Below, in pieces: positions 26,090 to 33,636 of a DNA stretch of 64,000 nt. Origin of the DNA: Rhodoferax sp. (GTDB taxonomy: Bacteria > Pseudomonadota > Gammaproteobacteria > Burkholderiales > Burkholderiaceae_C); NCBI RefSeq assembly GCF_028714215.1, contig NZ_JAQTMS010000018.1, positions 1-64,000 of the forward strand, read 5' to 3'. A model generated the notes under the pieces. It searched no databases and was not told where the DNA came from. It worked only from the letters and a program-made list of their open reading frames with translations. The position numbers and the translations under genes were made by a program. The first letter of the stretch is position 1. The number at the start of each line of letters is the position of its first letter.

Positions 26090-26384
26090 AGGCGGAGACC
26101 GAAGGTCGGGGGACAGCCGCGGAGCTGAGTGCCCCGCCAGCCTGATCCACACCCGATTGGCCAAGTCGCTCTGCGATTCGCTGAGCCACGCAGGCGTAGA
26201 CCTTGAAGGACGGCTCCGGTCGCTCACCGTAGGCGTCCTTAGAGACGGCAAGTTGCACCCCCTTGCAGAGCACCCCCTGGCACCTGCCAAAGCAGCATCA
26301 AATCAACAAGGTTTCATAGAAGCGCCGGATGCGTGACCCATCTGTCCTGTGGTTTATGAGAGGAAGGGGCCGCGAGGCTCCGGC
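25953..26384. other. degenerate stretch with a long inverted repeat
   Basis: No confident gene lies between the antitoxin and the ModA-like lipoprotein gene. Short open frames exist on both strands but match nothing I recognise. The notable structure is the inverted repeat at 26053-26148. Confidence 0.5.
26053..26148. repeat. 25-bp inverted repeat around a 46-bp loop
   Basis: The arms at 26053-26077 and 26124-26148 are complementary over 25 bp with one mismatch; the outer ends read GGATCAGGCTGG and its complement. Arms of this length are unusual for a terminator. They could be ends of a tiny non-autonomous element or a remnant of a larger insertion. Confidence 0.7.
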
Positions 26385-27215
26385 TCAAGGCGGCGCAAAA
26401 CCAAAGCGCTGAAACACCGCCTGCGCCGGTGCCGCCAGCAGGGCCTGCGCAAAAGCAGACGCCGCCGGCGAGGCTCCGGAGCGCAGCGTCAGACCGTAGG
26501 CCGCGGCCACCTGCAACTCGGGCGGCACTGGCACCACTTTCAGGCGCGGCACCTCCTTTTGCGCTGCCACGGCGTTGGTGCAATAGGTCAGAAACACATC
26601 GGCCCGACCCTGATCCATGAGCCAGCCGTAGGCGCTGATGCCGTCCGGTGGCTTGGGTGAATCGGCGCCGCCGGCCAGTTTCAGGGTCTTGGCATCGAGC
26701 CTGGCGTAAGCGCCGGCTTGCAAGCCATCGGCCTTTCGAAACAAGGCCCAGGTGTAATCGCCCGACGGGTCGGACTTGGGCGTGGAAGCACCGACACGCA
26801 CCTCGGGCCGCAACAAGGTGTCCAGCAAGGTGGCAGCTGTGGCGTCGATCTTTTCGCTGGTCAGGGCACACAAGCCGTTGCGCACAAAAACGCTTGGCGT
26901 CTGCCAGCCGCCGCGCGCCGCCAGGCGCTGCGGGTGCTCCGTATCGGCAGAGGCGAACAGTTGCGCCGGCTCGCCTTTTTCAATGCGTTCCCGCAACAGT
27001 CCGGAAGGACCGAAAGTGAAGGCGATCTTTTGCCCGGTCCGCGCCTGGTACTCACCGGCTATGGCCGTGAGGGCGCCGCGCAGGCTGCCGGCAGCGTAGA
27101 CCTGAAGCGCTGGCGCCGGCTCGTCAGCCAGCACCGGCGTCCTGCCAGGGCTGGCGCAACCCGCCAGCGCCAGACCGATCGCCAGCAGGGCTGCGCTGCT
27201 TGAAATTTTTGTCAT
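26385..27215 (-). CDS. ModA-like oxyanion-binding lipoprotein
   Basis: The 276-residue protein has a lipoprotein signal (LALAGC, Cys near residue 19) followed by a ModA-type solute-binding fold: VYAAGSLRGALTAIAGEY, FTFGPSGLLRERIEKGEPAQLFASAD and a C-terminal AAAYGLTLRSGASP. It should be membrane-tethered on the periplasmic side and bind molybdate, tungstate or a related ligand. It starts 9 bp after the tupA stop, so it is the fourth gene of the tup operon. No dedicated permease is present; it could feed TupBC or act as a sensor. Confidence 0.8.
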   Translation of the reverse strand: MTKISSSAALLAIGLALAGCASPGRTPVLADEPAPALQVYAAGSLRGALTAIAGEYQARTGQKIAFTFGPSGLLRERIEKGEPAQLFASADTEHPQRLAARGGWQTPSVFVRNGLCALTSEKIDATAATLLDTLLRPEVRVGASTPKSDPSGDYTWALFRKADGLQAGAYARLDAKTLKLAGGADSPKPPDGISAYGWLMDQGRADVFLTYCTNAVAAQKEVPRLKVVPVPPELQVAAAYGLTLRSGASPAASAFAQALLAAPAQAVFQRFGFAPP

Positions 27216-27224
27216 GCCAGTGCC

Positions 27225-28052
27225 TCACTTGGCCGCGTTAGGAAAAAACAATTGCTCGCCGCCAATCTTGTAACTGGCGATCACGCCCTGGCCGGCTGGC
27301 GAGACCAGCCAATCGACAAACTTCTGCCCTTCCGCCGCCTTCACATGCGGGTGTTTGATGGGATTCACCAGCATCACGCCGTACTGGTTGAAGAGCCGCT
27401 TGTCGCCCTCCACCAACACCGTCAGATCGCCGCGGTTCTTGAAGTTGAGCCAGGTGCCGCGATCCGCCAGCACGTAGGCACCGCTGCTGGATGCGATGTT
27501 GAGCGCCGGGCCCATGCCGCAACCGCACTCCTTGTAGCCGGCGCCCTTCTTGTCCGTCAATTCGGCCAGCTTCCAGAAGCGCAGTTCGGCCGCGTGGGTG
27601 CCACTCTTGTCGCCGCGCGAAATAAAAGAGACGTTGCCGGTGGCCAACTTCCGGAGCGCTTCGACGATGTCATTGCCTTTGGTTTTGGCCGGGTCGGCGA
27701 CCGGACCAATCAGCACAAAGTCGTTGTACATGACGGGAAAGCGCTTGACGGCAAAACCTTCCGCCACCACCTTCTCTTCGGCGGCCTGGTCGTGCACAAA
27801 CAGCACGTCGGCATCACCCCGGCGCCCCATGTCGATGGCCTGCCCGGTGCCCAGCGCCACCACTTTGACCTCGATGCCGCTGGCTTTTTTGAACTCCGGC
27901 AACAGATAGGCAAACAGGCCCGACTGTTCGGTGGAAGTGGTCGATGCGACCACGATAGCTTGCCCTTGCGCACTCACAGCGGCGACAAAAATGGCTGCCG
28001 CCAACGTTGACCGCAGCAGGGACCGCGGTTTCATGGACTTTAAAAAATTCAT
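27225..28052 (-). CDS. tupA: TupA tungstate-binding periplasmic protein
   Basis: The 275-residue secreted protein has a Sec signal (about 1-32) and the TupA family motif STTSTEQSGL near residue 37, where the TTTS-type loop contacts the oxyanion. Further family segments are VVALGTGQAIDMGRRGDADVLFVHD, NDFVLIGP and SRGDKSGTHAAELRFW. TupA binds tungstate with very high selectivity over molybdate. AGGAG precedes the ATG, which overlaps the tupC stop by four bases. It probably supplies tungsten for the aldehyde oxidoreductase at 4-8.6 kb. Confidence 0.92.
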   Translation of the reverse strand: MNFLKSMKPRSLLRSTLAAAIFVAAVSAQGQAIVVASTTSTEQSGLFAYLLPEFKKASGIEVKVVALGTGQAIDMGRRGDADVLFVHDQAAEEKVVAEGFAVKRFPVMYNDFVLIGPVADPAKTKGNDIVEALRKLATGNVSFISRGDKSGTHAAELRFWKLAELTDKKGAGYKECGCGMGPALNIASSSGAYVLADRGTWLNFKNRGDLTVLVEGDKRLFNQYGVMLVNPIKHPHVKAAEGQKFVDWLVSPAGQGVIASYKIGGEQLFFPNAAK

Positions 28053-28768
28053 ACCAGTTCTCCTTTGACAAACAAATGGGCGGCCGGAAACTGCTGCTGC
28101 AATAACGGTCCGCTGAAAAAATCGGCCACCGGCAAGTCGGCCAGCACGCGGCCGTGCTCCAGGTAAATCACCCGGCTCGCCAGCCGCTTGACCTGACCCA
28201 GGTTGTGGCTGGCGAACACCAGCGTCATGGCCGCAGCGGCATCGGCAAACTCTTCCATCAGCGCTTCCACTTCGCGCTTGGCATGGGGGTCCAGGCTGGC
28301 GGTCGGTTCATCGAGCAGCAGCACCTGGGGATCGAGTGCCCAGGCGCGTGCCATCGCCACGCGCTGCTGTTGCCCACCGGAGAGCTGGCGGGCATTGCGC
28401 AAGGCCAATTCCGTCAAGCCAACCCTGGCCAGCGCGCGCAAGGCCAGGGCTTTGGCCTCGGCCCAGGAGCGGCCGCGCAGCCACAGGCCCAGCGCGATAT
28501 TCGCATGCACCGTCAGGCGCATCAGATGCGGTCTTTGAAACAGCATGGCCTGGCGTACCGCCGGGTCGCGCGTCACCTGCCCCGCGGTTGGCGCCGCCAG
28601 GCCGTGCAGCAGGCGCAGCAGCGTGCTCTTGCCACAGCCATTGGCCCCCACCAGCGCCACCCGCTCACCGGGATGGATGGCCAGCGTAACGTCCGAAAGC
28701 GCGCGCACCGGGCTGGCCGAACGGCCAAAATGCACGCTCGCCGCCGCCAGCCGAAAAACCGCTGTCAC
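28049..28768 (-). CDS. tupC: TupC tungstate ABC transporter ATPase
   Basis: The 239-residue ABC ATPase has Walker A GANGCGKSTLLRLL near residue 40, Q-loop LFQRPHLMR, signature LSGGQQQRVAMARAW near 128, Walker B VLLLDEPTASLD and the H-loop FASHNLGQ. It lacks the C-terminal TOBE domain found in ModC, as is usual for TupC. The GTG start overlaps the tupB stop by four bases and the stop overlaps the tupA start by four, giving a tightly coupled operon. Confidence 0.9.
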   Translation of the reverse strand: MTAVFRLAAASVHFGRSASPVRALSDVTLAIHPGERVALVGANGCGKSTLLRLLHGLAAPTAGQVTRDPAVRQAMLFQRPHLMRLTVHANIALGLWLRGRSWAEAKALALRALARVGLTELALRNARQLSGGQQQRVAMARAWALDPQVLLLDEPTASLDPHAKREVEALMEEFADAAAAMTLVFASHNLGQVKRLASRVIYLEHGRVLADLPVADFFSGPLLQQQFPAAHLFVKGELV

Positions 28769-29517
28769 GCGGAAACCTCCAGCACCGGCAGCGCCAATTG
28801 ACGGCTCTTGTCGCCGCCCTCGGTGCGCTCGCGCCAGCGCCGCAGCAGCGCAATCAACACGTTGAGCAACAACACCACGCTGAGCAATATCAGTCCCAGG
28901 CCCAGTGCCAGCGGCAAGTCGCCTTTGCTGGTTTCCAGCGCTATGGCCGTGGTCATGACGCGGGTAAAGCCGTCAATGTTGCCGCCCACTATCATGACCG
29001 CGCCGACCTCCGAGATGGCGCGGCCGAAGGAGGCGATCAGCACCGTCAACAGCGCATAACGCTCGTCCCAGGCCAGCAACAGGCTGCGCATCAAGGGCCC
29101 GGCGCCGAGCGAGCGCAATTGCTCGCCATGCGTGCTTTCAACGTCTTCCACCGCCTGGCGCGTCAAGGCCGTGACCACCGGCAACACCAGCAGCGCCTGC
29201 GCCAGCACCATCGCCTTGAAGCTGAACAGCCAGCCCAGGTAGCCCAGCGGGCCGGAGCGTGACAAAAGCAGGTACACCACCAGGCCCACCACCACCGAAG
29301 GCACCGCCAGAAAAGTATTCAGCAAAGTGAGCAGCACGCCGCGCCCGGCAAAGCGTGCCACACCCAACCAGGCGCCAGACACGAGGCCCAGCACGCAGGC
29401 AATGGCACAGGCGGTGGCGCTGACCGACAAGGAGCGGCCCACAATGGTCAGCAGGCCAGCATCAAACGAGACGATGAGTTGTAGCGCTGTGGACGCGCTT
29501 TCGGTGAATGAAGTCAT
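28765..29517 (-). CDS. tupB: TupB tungstate ABC transporter permease
   Basis: The 250-residue inner-membrane permease of the TupB/ModB type has about five to six helices and an EAA-like loop region, VESTHGEQLRSLGAGPLMRSLLLAWDERYALL, near 140-170. The later GRAISEVGAVMIVGGNI is the TupB counterpart of the ModB GEFG motif. The ATG at 29517 (MTSFTESAS) is preferred to an upstream start inside the repeat region. It is the first gene of tupBCA, divergent from tupR. Confidence 0.9.
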   Translation of the reverse strand: MTSFTESASTALQLIVSFDAGLLTIVGRSLSVSATACAIACVLGLVSGAWLGVARFAGRGVLLTLLNTFLAVPSVVVGLVVYLLLSRSGPLGYLGWLFSFKAMVLAQALLVLPVVTALTRQAVEDVESTHGEQLRSLGAGPLMRSLLLAWDERYALLTVLIASFGRAISEVGAVMIVGGNIDGFTRVMTTAIALETSKGDLPLALGLGLILLSVVLLLNVLIALLRRWRERTEGGDKSRQLALPVLEVSA

Positions 29518-29530
29518 ATCCTCAAAATTT

Positions 29531-29670
29531 GCGGGACAGACCGCAGCGTAGCGTAGCTCTGTCCCCAACCATTATTTGTACTTGCGGGACAGACCGCCGT
29601 CGCGAAGCGACAAGCTCTGTCCTCAACCGTTTATATGCGGGACAGACCGCAGCGCAGCTCTGTCCTCAAC
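29531..29670. repeat. three 53-bp-period hairpin repeats between tupB and tupR
   Basis: Units start at 29531, 29584 and 29637, exactly 53 bp apart. Each begins GCGGGACAGACCGC, ends AGCTCTGTCC-(T/C)-CAAC, and pairs GGACAGA with TCTGTCC as a stem. The loops differ in length and sequence, so selection seems to hold the stems. The location in a divergent control region fits operators, but the sequence also looks like a REP-type mobile repeat array. Confidence 0.8.
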
Positions 29671-29674
29671 TTGG

Positions 29675-29726
29675 GGTATCGTAGCCACCAATCCAATTAC
29701 CAGCGATATGAAACGCCGTGCATAGG
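29675..29726 (+). repeat. 52-bp block shared with 48086-48137, tupR copy
   Basis: This block over the tupR start matches 48086-48137 at 42 of 52 positions, including an exact 16-base core CCAGCGATATGAAACG. Both copies lie next to regulator genes. A shared operator or an old duplication could explain it. Confidence 0.6.
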
Positions 29727-30854
29727 CTCCAGTTCCACTACACCCTCTCGCGCGACAGCAGCCCGGCGCTGGTGCGCAACCCCTTGATCGACTTGCTGCA
29801 GGCGGTCAGCACCGAAGGCTCGATCTCGGCCGGCGCCCGCGCGCTGGGCCTGTCTTACCGCCATGTCTGGGGCGAACTCAAACGCTGGGAAAACGAGCTG
29901 GGCAACGAACTGGTGGTGTGGGAGAAAGGCCAGTCGGCGCGTTTGACCGAATTCGGCGCCAAGCTGATGTGGGCCGAACGACAGGCGCAAGCGCGGCTGG
30001 CGCCGCAGATTGAAGCCTTGCGCGCGGAACTGGAACGCAGCTACGCCCAGGCGTTCGACGACTCGGTCCACGTGGTCACGCTGTACGCCAGCCACGACGA
30101 CGCCCTGAGCGCCCTGCGCGAGCATGCGCTGCAGCTGGCGCACGAAGCGGGCCAGAGCCAGCTGCATATCGATATTCGCTTCACCGGCAGCGTCGACGCG
30201 ATTCGCGCCCTGAACGAAGGCCGCTGCGTGATGGCCGGCTTTCATACGCTGCAAGGCAGCGCGCGCCACAGCTTGACCGAACGCAGCTACAAACCGCTGC
30301 TGCAACCCGGTCTGCACAAGATCATCGGCTTTGCCCGGCGTACCCAGGGCCTGATGGTGGCCAGGGGCAACCCCTTGGGCCTGCATTCGCTGCTGGACCT
30401 GGCCCGCCAACACGCGCGCTTTGCCAATCGGGCGCTGGGCACCGGCACCCGGGTGGTGCTGGATGAACTGCTCAGCCAGGCCGGGCTGGCGACAACGGCG
30501 ATGACCGGCTATGAACATACCGAACCATCGCACGCCGCGGTAGCCAACGCCGTGGCCGCCGGTCAGTTCGATGCCGGCCTGGGGATAGAGGCGGCGGCGC
30601 GGCGCGCCGGGCTCGACTTTGTGCCGCTGGCCGACGAGCGCTACCACCTGGTGTGCCTCAAATCGGCGCTGGCACAGCCGGGCATCCTGGCCCTGTTGCA
30701 GCTCCTGAAAATGCCGGCCTGGCAGCGCGCCATGGAGAAAATTCCCGGCTACGCCGCCATGCAAAGTGGCGAAGTGCTGGCGATGCGCCGGGTGTTGCCG
30801 TGGTGGGACTACCGGCAGGAAAAAATCCACGCGGCGCCGGACCTCAATCGCTGA
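29718..30854 (+). CDS. TupR-like regulator: ModE-type HTH plus PBP-like ligand domain
   Basis: The 378-residue protein has an N-terminal ModE/LysR-type winged helix (about 12-100: LIDLLQAVSTEGSISAGARALGLSYRHVWGELKRW) and a C-terminal periplasmic-binding-like domain (about 110-330) of the type fused to HTHs in molybdate/tungstate regulators. It is divergent from tupBCA and is the obvious candidate regulator of it. The start is a GTG. Its last nine residues (IHAAPDLNR) are encoded inside the 52-bp direct repeat at 30826-30877, so its extreme C-terminus marks the island junction. Confidence 0.85.
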   Translation: MHRLQFHYTLSRDSSPALVRNPLIDLLQAVSTEGSISAGARALGLSYRHVWGELKRWENELGNELVVWEKGQSARLTEFGAKLMWAERQAQARLAPQIEALRAELERSYAQAFDDSVHVVTLYASHDDALSALREHALQLAHEAGQSQLHIDIRFTGSVDAIRALNEGRCVMAGFHTLQGSARHSLTERSYKPLLQPGLHKIIGFARRTQGLMVARGNPLGLHSLLDLARQHARFANRALGTGTRVVLDELLSQAGLATTAMTGYEHTEPSHAAVANAVAAGQFDAGLGIEAAARRAGLDFVPLADERYHLVCLKSALAQPGILALLQLLKMPAWQRAMEKIPGYAAMQSGEVLAMRRVLPWWDYRQEKIHAAPDLNR

Positions 30855-30877
30855 GCTTGCGCCAAAGGGTCTGCCGG
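30826..30877. repeat. left 52-bp direct repeat flanking the secretion island
   Basis: It matches 46087-46138 at 47 of 52 positions. On the plus strand it encodes the end of TupR; on the minus strand it encodes RQTLWRKLSD followed by a stop, a remnant of the C-terminal Fis helix of the sigma-54 regulator whose intact copy ends in RQTLYRKLSD at the right repeat. Confidence 0.85.
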
Positions 30878-30894
30878 TCAGGGCCGGTTCAGAC

Positions 30895-33429
30895 TCATTC
30901 AGTCGCCCCGGTGCCAAGGGAAACCGAGTCCACCAGCAGGTTGATTTCCTCGGGTCCCAAACGGCGGCCAAGGGTCAACAGGATTTGCAGCCGGCTAGCC
31001 CCCAATTGAGGCGAAATCAGATCAAGGGTTTGAACCCTGAAATTCTCAACACGCTTGGCCTGCAGGCGTTCGCACATCGCATCCGCGTAACCGAGCATGC
31101 GGGCAGCACCCATGGCGTCGCCATGTTCAGCCAACAGCATGGCCACGACATCCGAGAACTCGTGAAAACGGTTCATGGGCACCGCGATGGCGGCAAACTG
31201 CCGCGCCGCAAGTTGGGCCTCACCCCAGCGGCCCAGTCCGGCGCAAGACAGCATGATGACGGCGCATCCGTTCAGAATCCAAGACGTATTGCCGTGACGC
31301 TGTTTGGCAAGCTCGACAATGTCGCGCCCCATGGCTTTCGCTTCGGCGTAATCCCCCGACCGAATGGCCAGCATGGCCTGATTCCACGTTACCAACTGGA
31401 CGTAGTCGTCGTAGCCACCGGCGACCGCCAGCGCCATGCATTCGTCCAGCAGGCAGTGCATTTCATCAAAGCGGCCACGGTGCATGGCCTGCGCGAAGTC
31501 GGCAAACACCAGCGTGAAGCGTACGTTGGGACGCAAATCGCCGGCGCAGACCTGTCTCGCCTCGACACACAGCAGTTCCACATCGGCCAAATCCTGGGCA
31601 TGACAGCGATAGCAAAAATTTGCCACGGCGTGCGCGAACTCCACCGACTGGTCCAGTTCGCGAAATAGCGCGATCGCCTCACGCAATCCGCCAAGCGCGG
31701 TCGCCAGGTGCTGAGAGCGCGAGAAGAAGGCGCGGCCGACGCGCAGTCGCGCCACCAACAAAGGCGGCGTTTGGGCCGACACCAAGCGGTCTGCGGCCTC
31801 CATGTACTCCAATGCCTCCAAGTCCGAGGACAAAAAATTGTGAATACGGGCCACGGCGCCGGTCAAAGCGACGGCGCCGTCCGGATCATGCGCCAACGAC
31901 CAGTTGAGGGCGGAGCGGAAATTGTCCAATTCCGGCTGATAGCGCTGTAGAAAAACAATGTCGGACTCGACGATAAAGTCCTGCGCGATGGCCTCGCACA
32001 GACCGCACAGCGCTTGCGCTTGTCGGCGCCGGATGGTGTCGGCTTCGCCCGCGCGTTCGAGTTGCTCCAGCGCATAGGCGCGGGGCGTCTCCAGCAAGTG
32101 ATAGCGTGGCAAGTCGCCGCCCTCCACCACCACCAGGGCCCGGTCCACCAAAGCGTCCAGATGTTCGATCACCGCCCATTCATCGTCGCCGTCCTGCGCT
32201 GCCACCGCGCCGGCCAGGCCCATCGTGAATCCGCCGCTGAACACGCCCAGGCGTCGAAAGACGACTTGCTGTTCGGGCGGCAGCAGTTCATGGCTCCAGT
32301 CCAGTGCCGCGCGCAGGGTTTGCTGGCGGTCCGGCGCAAAGCGCTGACTGCGGACCAGCAGTTTGAAGCGATCATGCAGACGCTCCAGCACGCCTTCCAC
32401 GCCCAGCAAGGGCAGGCGTACCGCGGCCAGTTCAAGGGCCAGCGGCAGGCCATCGAGCTGCCGGCAAATTTCGATCACGCTGCCCACATTGGCATCCGTC
32501 AGCACAAACTGCGGGTGCGCAGTCTGAGCCCGATTCACCAGCAAGGCCACGGCGCCATAGCGGCCGGCCTCCACCGGCGACACCTGCTCCCGGGGCAGCG
32601 CCAAGGAGCCGACCCGGTACAGCTGTTCCCCCGGCAGACGCAGCGCCAGCTGGCTGGTGACCAGAATTCGCACATTCCTGGCGCCGCCGAGAATCGCGCT
32701 GACGGCTTTTGCCACGTCTTGGACCAGATGTTCCGCGTTGTCCAGAACCATCAGCAAACGCAGCGGCGCCAGCGCCATCAGCAGCGAGGTCATCGCGTCC
32801 TGCGCCGCTCCCAGATGAATATTCAAGGCGTTGGCGATCGCCTCGGCCAGCTGCGCCGGATTCGACAGCTGTGACAAATCGACCCACGCCACGGCTGGCG
32901 CCTGGGGCTGTAGGCGCCGTCTGGCGACGGCCTGTGCCAGCGATGTCTTGCCAATACCGCCAGCTCCCATCACCGTCACCAGGGGGTGCCGGTCCAACAA
33001 GTCGTGAAGTGCTGCGATGTCCTCATCACGACCAAACAGCTGGCTGGATGGCTGAGCCAGCACGGGTGGCCCCGCAACCGCCGGGCCAACGCGGGGCCGG
33101 CTGCTGTCGGGCGTTGTCACGGTCGGTCGAAGCAAGCCGGCAGTGAGCCGATAGCCGCGCCCGGCGATGGTGGCAATGGCCTTGGGACCCAGCAATTTAC
33201 GCAGGTTGGAAATCTGCACCGTCAGGTTGTTTTCCTCCACCATCGAATCCGGCCAGACCAGGTTGAGCAACTGGGCCTTGGTCACGGTCTGTTGCGGATG
33301 CCGGGCCAGGGCCAGCAGCACGTCCAGCGCGCGCGAACCCAGCGCCACGGGCTGACCTTGTATCCACAACTGCCGCCCGGATGCGCAGACTTCAAAGCTC
33401 TCGAAGCGGTAACGGTGCGGCAAAAACAT
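30895..33429 (-). CDS. STAND-type regulator: winged helix, NB-ARC ATPase, TPR-like C-terminus
   Basis: The 844-residue protein begins with an OmpR-like winged helix (about 5-90: SRALDVLLALARHPQQTVTKAQLLNLVW, NNLTVQISNLRKLLG), followed by an NB-ARC NTPase (Walker A GAGGIGKTSLAQAV near 155, LLMVLDNAEHL near 230, GLPLALELAA near 330) and an alpha-helical repeat region to the C-terminus. Such proteins are ATP-switched transcription activators. It is divergent from the TpsB gene and likely controls the secretion operon. An ATG at 33501 would add 24 unusual residues and sits inside the operator-like repeats. A TTG at 33423 with GGGAG six bases ahead is also possible. Confidence 0.85.
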   Translation of the reverse strand: MFLPHRYRFESFEVCASGRQLWIQGQPVALGSRALDVLLALARHPQQTVTKAQLLNLVWPDSMVEENNLTVQISNLRKLLGPKAIATIAGRGYRLTAGLLRPTVTTPDSSRPRVGPAVAGPPVLAQPSSQLFGRDEDIAALHDLLDRHPLVTVMGAGGIGKTSLAQAVARRRLQPQAPAVAWVDLSQLSNPAQLAEAIANALNIHLGAAQDAMTSLLMALAPLRLLMVLDNAEHLVQDVAKAVSAILGGARNVRILVTSQLALRLPGEQLYRVGSLALPREQVSPVEAGRYGAVALLVNRAQTAHPQFVLTDANVGSVIEICRQLDGLPLALELAAVRLPLLGVEGVLERLHDRFKLLVRSQRFAPDRQQTLRAALDWSHELLPPEQQVVFRRLGVFSGGFTMGLAGAVAAQDGDDEWAVIEHLDALVDRALVVVEGGDLPRYHLLETPRAYALEQLERAGEADTIRRRQAQALCGLCEAIAQDFIVESDIVFLQRYQPELDNFRSALNWSLAHDPDGAVALTGAVARIHNFLSSDLEALEYMEAADRLVSAQTPPLLVARLRVGRAFFSRSQHLATALGGLREAIALFRELDQSVEFAHAVANFCYRCHAQDLADVELLCVEARQVCAGDLRPNVRFTLVFADFAQAMHRGRFDEMHCLLDECMALAVAGGYDDYVQLVTWNQAMLAIRSGDYAEAKAMGRDIVELAKQRHGNTSWILNGCAVIMLSCAGLGRWGEAQLAARQFAAIAVPMNRFHEFSDVVAMLLAEHGDAMGAARMLGYADAMCERLQAKRVENFRVQTLDLISPQLGASRLQILLTLGRRLGPEEINLLVDSVSLGTGATE

Positions 33430-33498
33430 CTCCCGGGTATGGTATTTGCCGCGCCTTGCGGCCACGGCGACAGCACAGACAGCAGCCGCGCTGAAAGG

Positions 33499-33539
33499 CA
33501 TTTTAGTTTGCGGTCATTTTAGAAAATTTAGCAAATTTT
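33499..33539. promoter_or_regulatory. AT-rich operator-like repeats between the STAND regulator and tpsB
   Basis: CATTTTAG occurs twice in the same orientation (33499-33506 and 33515-33522). A perfect inverted repeat, AAAATTT-AGC-AAATTTT, follows at 33523-33539. The cluster lies in the only AT-rich stretch of the divergent gap and is a good candidate for the regulator's binding site and promoter UP-region. Confidence 0.55.
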
Positions 33540-33636
33540 AAGGACAGGAACAGGCCTGGGACCGAATACTTGCAGTTGCGCATTCGCGAGCCGCAAAAGC
33601 CCGTCGAACGCGGTATTTCCTCTCTACCTCATTCCT

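Noticed and set aside
29531-29670. CRISPR array
   Set aside because: There are only three units, the repeats themselves vary, there are no unique spacers of constant length and no cas genes are nearby.
30840-30894. A real small gene on the minus strand encoding RQTLWRKLSD
   Set aside because: It has no start or HTH upstream within the island; it is the duplicated tail of the sigma-54 regulator inside the direct repeat.
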